Source of the DNA: Asterias amurensis
Lineage: Eukaryota > Echinodermata > Asteroidea > Forcipulatida > Asteriidae
Direction of reading: 5' to 3'
Assembly: GCF_032118995.1 (NCBI RefSeq)
Contig: NC_092653.1
Span: 26,245,202 to 26,309,201, forward strand
Length of the DNA stretch: 64,000 nucleotides
Part shown: one piece after another, positions 54,395 to 64,000 of the stretch
Position numbering within the stretch: the stretch's first letter is position 1
Layout: the number at the start of each line of letters is the position of its first letter
Notes under the pieces: generated by a model
Seen by the model: only the letters and a program-made list of their open reading frames with translations
Database searches by the model: none
Told to the model about the DNA's origin: nothing
Position numbers and translations under genes: made by a program

Positions 54395-57213
54395 GGAAGT
54401 TTCTGCTATCTAAAAAATGGGCCCGTTTTTTAAGATTGTATACAACTACATTTATAAAGTATTAAAACAATTGAACGGATAGTTCCAAGAAATATTTTGC
54501 CTGTGAACCTGTTTATGGTACTGCCTTGTCTTGTCTTTACTGCACAAACTTCTGCCACTGGGCTATAAACGTGCAGACCCTCATGCATGCATGGCCCTAC
54601 ATTTAAGTTAAAATTAATGTGTTAATGTAGAAACATAACACTATGTATTTATGTGTTGAATCTGAGAAGTTTCACAGTATAAAGCTTCTGAAATTCTGTT
54701 TTACAATGGAAACTGTTTCCAACAATCAAAAGAACTCTGCATAAATTTACCTGTGAATCTACCTGTATAGATCCTAATGGTACTGCTGTGATTAATTACA
54801 ATTTGCTGTGTTCAAATTGCAAGTTCATTTGTTCCCACTTTTATAATCACAATAAAATGTCTTAACGAATAAGAAAGAGCTGTGTTGTGTACAATGCGCT
54901 GACCCATGTACGTGTATAAAGTGTTTCCCCCACAAGGAAAAGAAGTTTAGTTGTGCTGCATATATGTACACTTTCAATATCTAAAATTAAATAGAACTGT
55001 TTCCAAGCTGCGATTTCCTCTTACACCATTACTAACCATAGCTGGCCTTAAAAAATAAATGCATGTACTACTGTACCACTACCTCAAAATAATGCTCAGT
55101 ACCTCAAATGCTCTTTTTGTCGAAGCTACATCAGGGTTACACTAAGTCAACGCATGTGCGTCAATCAGGGGTAGGGGAACAGGGGGCATGTGTGTCCCCC
55201 CCATGTTCTGGGGTGAACAATATTCCCCCAGTTTTTGCTAACTTGTGTGTCTCATAAGAGGGCAAATACATGTACATGCGTGTTGTCTCCATACTTTTTT
55301 GTTCTCTTGTACTGTAGTTACTGTATGTTTACTTTATTGAGACGCGCCATCTCTGTATGCTATTGTCAGTCTGCGGCCTCTATGACTTGTTTGAGCGATA
55401 TATTGGCCATGTTTTATCCAGGTAACTTTGCACTAAGGGCTGTTATTATTTGACTCCATATTCATTTGAGAAGTATGTGAGGGTGTTTATTTTGTTCTGT
55501 TTTGTTTGCCATTAGGGCTCTTAATTGCCTTAGATTGCATCACAGAGCATCTGAAATGCAAAATTTGTTCCTGTAGGCAGGCCCGGACCCCAGGCCCTAA
55601 AAGGCTTTGTGTTCCATTACAGTGCTCACAAAATGCATAAGATGTGTCACAACTTATTACTGCTGATGATCAGTTAAGAGTCTAGCCCATTCTTCCTTGG
55701 ACTTAACTTGCGTATGACATGATCCCCAGACAAATTTATGTTTGGCTAATTCCACATAAATGTTGTGTTGTTTTTGCATTGAATTGTAAAAGCTCATATA
55801 TGCTTTCAAATAATTACCGCATGCAAAGTAGACAATCTAAGCTGTCCAAAACCACTTTTCCCTTTTGTCTCCTTAGATTGATAAATGTTTATGATAATTG
55901 AAGTTCGAGGATCTGGAACAGGTGTGGGTACCCTAAATCAGGAAATAAATATTGAATCACACATTAATTTGTGTTGTAGTTCACATCCAATTAAGATATG
56001 TATTTATGGTTAAATATCAGCTTTGAGACCTTTTTTCCAATCCCGGGTGAAATTTACACTCCCACATGAAATATTATGATCACATACTGTGGCGTGTTTC
56101 CTGCGAGACTAATTTGAAAGTCTTGGGAGAAGTCTAACCACTGGGCCTAAAGTTCCCCTTATCCCGAATCCAAATCGAACCTCAGACCCGGGGAATGCTA
56201 CGAGCAGTCTCGGGCTAAGGCTGCAGGCTCGTTTTGGTGGAAATCTACCGCCCGACCGGTTACTGTTTGTCTGTTGCACTCCGGGGGCCGGGTTGGAAAT
56301 ATCTCTGGGGGGTTTGAGAGAACATAAATGAGGGGACTCTGACACACAGCTCTATGTGAAAAAATTCTTTAATTGCCTCACTTTGTCAAATCCAATCGAA
56401 ATACCTTCAACAAACCTGTCTTCCCAAATGCACTAGCAAATTTATCAAGGCCAAAACGCACGCACTAGCACGCCGACTGTTTTCAGGCATGAGAATTTTC
56501 CTGTTTAAACATGAATTCCTGTTTTTCCCCTTTCAAATTTGTGGTCTTCGAGTTCAGTGTGAATTTGATATAAAATTTGGGGGGTGAGTTGTAGGCCCTG
56601 GGTATACATTTGGATTTCGCTAATATCCCTCTTCTCTAATCTGAAAATGTAAGTTGACCTATTTTGCAGAAAAGGAACTGACAACAGTTCACTCGGTGCA
56701 GCACTGACGCCTGGGTCACCTAGCTAGCTTGCCCAAATTATGGACATTGCCCAAAATCCTTACACGCATGTTAAGCGTTCAATTTTTTTCGTACAAAATT
56801 GATCTCCTGTTTTTTCATCATCGCCCATTCCCATGCCTGTGTTTTGCTTTGTCTCATTCAAGTTTCCAAAGTAGGTGGACTATTCAACTGATAATAAACA
56901 AGCACTTGTCAACCCCAGTGAGCTCACTCTGAGCGTCGATCTCTGTGATCAACGTTGGGCCATCCAAGTTCCCTGTGAACTTAGCCCTGGAGGCCTTACA
57001 CTTTCGTATTGTACTACAGTGATGTCCTGGATATCAGGGTCCATTTCTGGGGCCGAAAAATTTCAAAGCTTCAGAACTCAAATTTTACCTGCAAGAAAGC
57101 ACCAATTTCAACAGATTCACATTCCATGGCAGCATACATTTTTCTGCGGTGGGTTTTGATTGTCATATATTCTTCACAAATCCGTATACTGAAGTATATG
57201 CTTGTTTTGGTAC
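54395..57213. other. no gene recognised; GC-rich patch
   Basis: AT-rich except a GC-rich patch at 56120-56300 (GACCCGGGGAATGC, CCGACCGGTTACTG) that may be a degraded repeat. A 78-codon minus-strand frame covers it and is not convincing. A C-run is at 55196-55203. Confidence 0.4.
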
Positions 57214-57560
57214 TGGCACTGGACACTATTGGTAATTACTCAAAATTATTAATTGTTAGCATACAAACTTACTTAGTAGTAACTAACAATGGAGATCTGT
57301 TGATAGTATAAAACATTGTGAGAAACAGCTCCCTCTGAAGCAACATATTTAGAATTGAATTTGAGACCTCAGCTGAGGTCTTAAATTAAAGAATCTGAAA
57401 ATACACAGCGTTTGCTGTTTTTTCTTCCATTATTGTCTGTTATCTTCGATAAATATTGAGCTCCAATTGTTACAGATTTATTATTTTATGCGTATGTTGA
57501 GATACACCAAGTGAAAGGACAGGTCTTCGACAATTACCAAAGGTGTCCAGTGTATTAAAT
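57214..57560. mobile_element. MITE family 4 copy
   Basis: GCACTGGACACTATTGGTAA to ACCAAAGGTGTCCAGTG. Interior AACAGCTCCCTCTGAAGC and GTTGAGATACACCAAGTGA in family order (same orientation as 42944). Confidence 0.87.
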
Positions 57561-57653
57561 GTATCTACTATCCAATTCGCCTGAACTAAAAAACAAAAAC
57601 CATTTTTGTTTACTGATATTTAGTAAAGAGAATAATGTGACGTCTTGAAATAG

Positions 57654-57705
57654 TGTCCCGTCAGTCGTATTATGTCCCGTCAATCACTTTTTGTCCCGTC
57701 AGGTG
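57654..57705 (+). repeat. three TGTCCCGTCA words at ~22-bp spacing
   Basis: TGTCCCGTCA occurs at about 57654, 57676 and 57697 with varying spacers (GTCGTATTA, ATCACTTTT). It is short and may be a minimal tandem repeat. Confidence 0.75.
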
Positions 57706-60420
57706 AATTGACACAATTGGCTGAAAAAGAGGAAAAGAAACTGTCCCAACGGACTGGTCAAATGCTTACATCCCTACAGGGTACATTTGCCGACACAACA
57801 GGTTCAATCTCTTTTTGGAGTGTTTAGCCTATGAGGTGACATTGTCACTCTGTTTCACCATGCTTGTGGCCTTCTGTGATGACAGCAAGTCGAGGAAGAA
57901 TCAGAGAAGTTGTAGTTTGAACTATTGAAGAAAGAGAGAGAGAAAAACAAAATTGTTTTAATATGTAGTCATTCAGATGAATTTCATTATAATATGTACA
58001 AATAACACAGGCACATCATAAAGTTCCTAGCAAGACAGGATTAAAATGGTTTTTAGAAGGGGACACGAAAAAGCATAGTTGTAAGTTTATGCATTATAGC
58101 TTTCTTATTGATTGTACTCAAGTACTCCCCAAACACATGATTGATTAGGACCTCACAGTTCTGTCCATTCCGTCAAATGTATAACCTTTTGTTAGAATAT
58201 GTGTTACATGAAGCTGCTTCCTTGAAGTACTGAAAAAGAAACATATCCTGCAGCTTTGTCTCTACATTATGGAACTTAGGAGGAGTCTGTCCATTATTGA
58301 AGTTTCTAATTGAAGACAGAGTGACATACTTCTAGAAACTATAAGGCTCTCTCACGGGGAGCTTTATAGTTACTGTAGTTTTTTAGAAGTACCTGTGACA
58401 AATCGTGGGCTATGTTTACTATGTTGCTCTTAAACCGTTTTTTTTCTTCTTCTGTGATTCTCAGTCAGCTACAGTCCTCATGAAACGTACAAAATGGCAA
58501 AAAGTGACCCATGATCTTAGTATTAATGCCTACTGTTGTCAGTGGGTATTCATGGGGCTGCCTACTTCATGGGGTTGTGTTTTGGCATAAATGTCTTGAA
58601 AAACCAACATAAATTATCATGACTACGATGAACTGATGCACCACTTTTACATATTAAGGTACGAAAGTTTAAAATCATGCTGCAATCAAACAGACGAAAC
58701 TTAGATAAAAATGCCAACCCAATCCAATTTGGAATCCTGTTTTTAATTTCATTTTATAAAATATTAGCTAACGTTTGCAAAGTTTTGTTTGGACTCCCCT
58801 TATTTACTTGTTTAAGGCCATGAGAATGAAAGTTTTAGATTTGCGTCCGGGCCTTTTTGAAAGGGCATGAGGCTTTTTTTCTTTATTCATTATTTTGCAC
58901 ATGAAGATGCGCAATCTTCAAATTGTGCAAAGTGGAGCTCGATACACAAATTTACCTATTCTGCATAGCGCAAATTAAAAATTGCGCAGAATATTTGTGG
59001 GGCAAATTTGTCGATTGTGCTCGACAGATGAACGGCAGCAGATCTTATGCGTGTTTAACTGCAAACAGAATGATCGCGATCGCAATGACAATTGCGGCGG
59101 AATGTCTGCCTTGTATAGTACTACTACTAAAATGCGTAAATATAACCTTTTACCCTTGTTTGATGATTTTAACTTGAACATTTGTGATGATGCATAGAAC
59201 TTGTTATTATTATTATTATTATTTTGTGAAAGTAATTAAAATTCTCGACGGTAGCTTTCAGAGCATGCGGGCGGTGGACGCAAATCTATCATTTTCGTTC
59301 TCATTGCCTAAAAGTCTGTGAGCTTCTACCTACAACCTAGTCCTACGTATTCTAAGTATAGTACATTAATAGTAACACACTTACCGATGAAAGTGAAGAA
59401 TTCCAAACAACGATGCAACTTCTTGTGCAGTGGCCCGGTCACAACACCAGTTCAATGTGAATGAGCACGAACATCAAGGTCACAAACACTGTTGAAACGA
59501 CATAAAATAGGCTCAAGTATCAAAGTAGAAAGTAACCTTATTGACTACTTCTTGGGACAGAAGCTATATTATTATGTGTAGATCCTTTCTTACAAAAAAG
59601 CTTGTATTGTACAATCCGTGAAACAAGTGTACGATGTCGAGGTACTCCTGGAAGAAAAGCATGGGCTCAAGCCATTTGTACATTCGTTAAACGTACGCGA
59701 AGTCTGGGTGGCGCTTGAAAGTAGACTTGTATTTTATACCAGTCCTTGCATTTTTTGGGTACTGATTATTAAAGTATTGTTAGACTAGCTACAAGGCATT
59801 GTAAATTAATGCATCAGAGATAACTGTTTGCGTTGTTTTAAATGCAAATAGAACATGAATGAAATATGAAATGTGAAATAAACTGATGTAAGTATATATC
59901 AGGCCGAAAACTGAATACAAGCTTTACACCCAAAAGGTCGAAATATAACATGTCAACAAATATTAGTAATTAAAAAAAGTAACAAAAATAAAATAAAAAT
60001 TATTATATTAAGAAGCAGCATTATGTAATCTGATTTACTTGGTAAGTCCTGAAAACATAAACAAAAGCAAAGTTGCTGCTCGATCATTAAAAGTTTCAAG
60101 TTGACAGGAAACAGGTGAAAAACATTGTTTCCAAATGTGAAGTTTTCCAAAACAGTCAGTAAATGGTGTTGTTGCTTTTCAAAGTGTCCAAATTTGAGGA
60201 CTGAAAGAACAAAACATTATCAAAACATAAATGAAACAAATTTGTTGATGACCTGTTGTTTTGAAACAAAGACACTTATTTTATTCCTTTAGAAAGAAAC
60301 CAACAATAATATTAAATTCATAGAATTAAAACAGCAATTTTACACAAAATACAGTGACTTTAATAATCAAACCTAATTTTGAAAATAACGTGAAAGTGTG
60401 ATTTAAAATTGTAAAGGTGT
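57706..60420. other. no gene recognised
   Basis: A (TTA)n stretch is at 59204-59225 and GATCGCGATCGC near 59072 is palindromic. Frames of 60-84 codons around 58900-59200 overlap on both strands and show no motif. Confidence 0.4.
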
Positions 60421-60600
60421 TTCTGTACATACTGTAATTAAAGTATAGTAAATTTCCCTGAATTACATATTGTAAAACAAGTGCTGTAAATTTTCCTTGA
60501 AGTACATACTTTAATTAAAGTACAGTAAATTTCCCTTGGAGGACATATAGTGTAATTAAAGAACACTGAATTTTCTTTGAAGTAAACTTTATTTGTACTG
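60421..60600 (+). repeat. degenerate ~55-bp tandem repeat
   Basis: TACATACTGTAATTAAAGTA, TAGTAAATTTCCCTGAA and variants recur three or four times with many changes. Confidence 0.7.
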
Positions 60601-60621
60601 TAGGTAATTTAGTAAAGTGAA

Positions 60622-60990
60622 AGGCAGTGGACACCTTGGTAAACTACTAAAAATAATTATTGGCATTAAATTGATGATGAGTAATGGGGAGAACTTGATG
60701 GTACAAAACATTGTGAGAAACGGCTCCCTCTGCAGTAGAGTAGTTTCTAGACAGAATTAATTTTCCAAAAATTGGATTTTGAGATCTCAGATTTCGAATG
60801 AATAAGGTCTCTAAATGCACCATCTAAAAGCACACAACTTTATGTGACAAGGGTGTTTTTTCGTCAATTATTCTCGGAACCCTCCACGACCAATTGGGCT
60901 AAAGTTTTCACAGGTTTGTTTTGTTTTGTATATTTTCAGATACAGCATGTGAGAAGATTTGGTCGTTGACAATAGTGTGCAGTGTGTTTA
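60622..60990. mobile_element. MITE family 4 copy
   Basis: AAAGGCAGTGGACACCTTGG to ACAATAGTGTGCAGTGTG then TTTAA. Interior GAAACGGCTCCCTCTGCAG, GACAAGGGTGTTTTTTCG in family order (same orientation as 42944). Confidence 0.87.
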
Positions 60991-61629
60991 ACCAAAAAAT
61001 AGTTAATTTATGTACCTAGTAACTGAAACTACTACACTGAATGTCAAGTAACATATTTGACAGTCATTAAATGTTCAGGTACCTCAACGTAGAGCTTTTA
61101 TTATCAGCTGGAGAGTGAACCTTAAAAAAGCACGATGAAAAGACTTTGTAAAGTGCCATGTATCGAGGCATGGGTACTGTCATACATTTTGTAAACCACC
61201 GGTCTATGGCCGCAGACCCCATTTGAATCTTTAACCTGATAAAAGTTATTATTAGTGGGTGTGTCCATTTGACCTGCTGAAATGTCCTTAGACCCCATTT
61301 GTAGTTATCTTTGTTATTGAGAGTTATCTTGATAAAAGCTGAAAGCTGGCATTCAGTCAGGTCTTGAAAAACCACCTGAACTTTTTGGGGTGCATTCAAT
61401 GTGTGAATATAGTTAAGTTTACCTGCCTGAAAATAAGTTCCTGTTTAACAGGCTAATAGACTTAAAATGCACTCTGAGAAGTGTTGTTGTCATAATATGT
61501 GAAAATGTTTTCTTGTTGCTGTCAAACTTTGGCCTGTAATTCTTGGTTATGCTTTTACATAACCACATTAATGTAATGTGAAATGTCGTTGCAATTATAT
61601 ATACAAAAGTTTCTATTTATTGTAGTAAG
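60991..61629. other. no gene recognised
   Basis: A 110-codon minus-strand frame (61067-61399) is the longest here. I see no known motif, and the region lacks splice signals I would trust. Confidence 0.35.
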
Positions 61630-62035
61630 CACTACTCTGTAATGCCCTTAAATGTGTAAGAGTGTTATCCCAATGTAACCAGGTCCCTTTAGACATCCTA
61701 GTAAGCAATAGTTTACAGTGGAGTAAGACTGTTACATGTGTAAGTGTATTTACCCTTACATATGTAAGAGTACTATTCCACTGTTAACCTGTTGCTTTAT
61801 TAATTGTTGATGCTAGTAATGAACAGTTTGTAATGCCCTTACATTAAGAGTGTTAGTCCACTGTTACCTGTTGCTTTATTAATTGTTGATGCTAGTAATG
61901 AACAGTTTGTAATGCCCTTACATTAAGAGTGTTAGTCCACTGTTACCTGTTGCTTTATTAATTGTTGATGCTAGTATATGAATAGTTTGTAATGCCCTTA
62001 CATTAGGAGTGCTACCTACTCCAATGTAACCCTTC
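61630..62035 (+). repeat. ~79-bp tandem repeat, two close copies plus diverged neighbours
   Basis: TAATGCCCTTACATTAAGAG and TGTTACCTGTTGCTTTATTA recur at 61831, 61910 and 61990. A more diverged unit starts near 61640. All contain GTTGATGCTAGTAATGAACA or a variant. Confidence 0.9.
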
Positions 62036-63339
62036 CCTTAAAGTGACACTATTTGAACTCTCTAAAAGTTCATCTCTAAATTTCATCTATCAATCATTTT
62101 TTTTTTAAACAACAGTTGGATAAATATATTATGTTGAACTGTTGTAGTTGCACTGATCAATTGTTATTTTTGTGTTTATCCCTACTTGAAAGAAACCTTC
62201 TTCTCTAAACCACCGATAATCAGCCTTCTTAGTATGAACAGATTTGGTTACTGATTGTGGTATAAAAATCTTAGCATTTGATGACAACCGAAACAGATGT
62301 GTATTAAAAAGTGTTGTTATTAGTATTACGATTTTGTTTGTTGCCTGAAATTTTTTTTTATACAATATTTTGCCTCCTCTCCATGCCCATCTTGCTAAAC
62401 GTGTGTTACTGTTTTTTTGCCAGTTGAAATTTAACTTGTGTGTCATTATGGTTAAATATCCCAGAGTGTTACGTTTACAATGCATCGGTAGACTATTGCT
62501 TATTGGCCACAAACAGAAAGTTTGTTTTTCTACTTGTTCGGTCTGAATATGTAGACATCGTGTCCAAACAATCTAAAACGTGAGACTTACCTTAATACTT
62601 GAATCTCTTTGTTGATCCCGGCAATGTAGAATTTGTTTGCTGTTGGCTTATTATTAAGAAATGGTTGTTTTTAGCTGTTCTTGGTGATCGTCGTACTATG
62701 TTATCGTGGATGACCTGAAGGGTTTGTGATTGAGAGACCGGCTTACATGCTATTTGTTTCCGATTGGTTTGTTAAAAAAAACTGAATGGTCTGTGATTGG
62801 TTCATTTTCAGCGCTGGAAACGATAGTTTGCATATGAAATCGACAAGTTTCGACCGTGAAAATATGGCTTTTCGGTAATGTCGCGTTGTTTTTGAACCAT
62901 CTTCCGCTGTAATCTTATAATAAACAATAACAAATCATTTTTGAGATAAGTTTTGTAAGGTTCGGTAGAACTGTATGTGCTGAATGTGTATTTCTCTGAC
63001 GACTTTTAGCAACAATTAGCAACCATGACTAGGATTTTTGGAACTTGAATGCACTTATATATGAACCCTGAAGCTTCGTTAGATGTGAAGAGGCAGTGGA
63101 TAGTATGGTTCCCTGCTGCGGTAAGCTTCACTGCTAGGCGCGCTATACATGCAGTGGATATTCTCTACGAACATAGAGGGATCCACAACCCGACCACAAA
63201 GTCACGCGCCACTTTTAGAGTGGCAATTATTTGTGGGCGGGGTTAATTTAATTTGTATTTGTGGGTTACTGGGTAGGGTGGGGCTGCACTAGCTATAGGT
63301 ATATGCAAATGAGGCATACGACAAAATACAAATGTAGGA
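62036..63339. other. no gene recognised; possible CCAAT promoter-like patch
   Basis: Between 62755 and 62830 two ATTGG boxes (CGATTGGTTTG, TGATTGGTTCA) and GCATATGAAAT occur. With no transcript evidence this is only suggestive. A 127-codon minus-strand frame (62129-62512) has no motif I recognise. Confidence 0.35.
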
Positions 63340-63730
63340 AAACGACCGTCAATTGACTTGACCGTAATTTCTTTTAAAACACCGTCAAGATGGCTCTATA
63401 CAGCGTCAAGACATCAAAAAGACCGTCATGAATTAATTTTTTTTTCAATAAATTGTTATTTAAAACAGCGTGAACACTGAACGGCGCACCCGATGCATAC
63501 CATCACTGACCATCTACCATCTTCCGAACTGTCTGTGACCCCCATAAAACCTCCGTGATGGCCCCATCACACCGTCAATAATTTCTTTGACATCAAAGGA
63601 GACCGACTGACCTTCATTAACACTAGTGTACTTTTCAAATTACCTAAATATTAAATCCTGAAAACCATCGCGACAACTACAGCGTCAATAGCGTCAAACC
63701 GCGTGAAACGACGGTAAAAACCGGCCAAAC
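63340..63730. repeat. cluster of CCGTCAA / GCGTCAA words
   Basis: ACCGTCAATTGACTTGACCG, CACCGTCAAGA, CAGCGTCAAGA, GACCGTCATGA, CACCGTCAATA, CAGCGTCAATAGCGTCAAA and CCGCGTGAAACG occur within 390 bp, with no fixed period. The region is richer in CpG than its neighbours. Confidence 0.6.
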
Positions 63731-64000
63731 AATCATAACGTACTTACAACCTAATCACAATGTGGAACCCCCATATAGCACTACAATGCAAGTAATTGTG
63801 AACCTTCCCTAAACCAATTAAAGTATTGAAGTTTCCAGTGTGACGCAAAACATAAACTTAAAGTATCCCAGCCCCAGTACAGAAGTTATTAAACGTCAGT
63901 AACATTTTGTTTTATTCCCCAAGTCTGTTACTTTGAACTGTCATGTTTAATGTACGTGACACAATTTTTGCTTGTAAAAAGTCATACTGGATACTGGTCT
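63731..64000. other. window end, nothing recognised
   Basis: AT-rich sequence without visible features. Confidence 0.4.

Noticed and set aside
57009-57311. 100-codon plus-strand frame
   Set aside because: Its second half is the left end of a family 4 MITE, and the first half has no motif.
62129-62512. 127-codon minus-strand frame
   Set aside because: No domain, no splice context and no repeat family I can recognise. The length is compatible with chance in 64 kb.

Overview
This window looks like genomic DNA of a marine invertebrate deuterostome, most likely an echinoderm and perhaps a sea star. That is an inference from three things: AT-rich intergenic DNA with spliceosomal introns, a TRIM-NHL gene, and several tRNA-derived SINE and TTAA-flanked MITE families that I associate with echinoderm genomes. 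There is no bacterial or viral gene organisation. Fewer than 5% of the bases look protein-coding.

Layout. 1-2012 and 15867-20225 are two copies of one segmental duplication. Each holds a SINE, a 107-bp exon that I recognise as NOSIP (splice sites and frame intact in both) and a 39-bp minisatellite. Between them lie a 155-bp triplication, a decayed CR1/L2-like LINE endonuclease fragment, a 42-bp minisatellite with 252-bp higher-order structure, several foldback elements and SINEs, the only complete-looking gene (a TRIM-NHL E3 ligase, two coding exons, 9854-12527), two back-to-back TTAA MITEs and two unrelated 102-bp tandem arrays. A 1.2-kb solo-LTR-like insertion splits the SINE of the second duplicate. 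20262-21325 is a satellite built from the right end of the commonest MITE family.

23-27 kb carries exon-like pieces, including an ALKBH6 C-terminal exon whose end has eroded. 28-31 kb is intergenic, with an insertion flanked by a 19-bp direct repeat and a run of same-strand CCAATCA motifs. 34.5-40.6 kb is a set of duplicated exon-like modules, including four tandem ~950-bp units that alternate between two types, next to broken coding pieces I cannot name. 41.2-41.45 kb holds five short related palindromes. From there to the end I see no gene, only MITE copies, SINEs, a C-rich ~127-bp array (48.3-49.6 kb), smaller tandem duplications and a cluster of CGTCAA-like words (63.3-63.7 kb).

No pathway can be read from the gene content: a TRIM-NHL ligase, two NOSIP exons and an ALKBH6 exon are unrelated. 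The main story is genome dynamics: segmental duplication, minisatellite growth in introns, TTAA MITE insertion, satellite birth from a MITE end, and an LTR insertion that post-dates the duplication.
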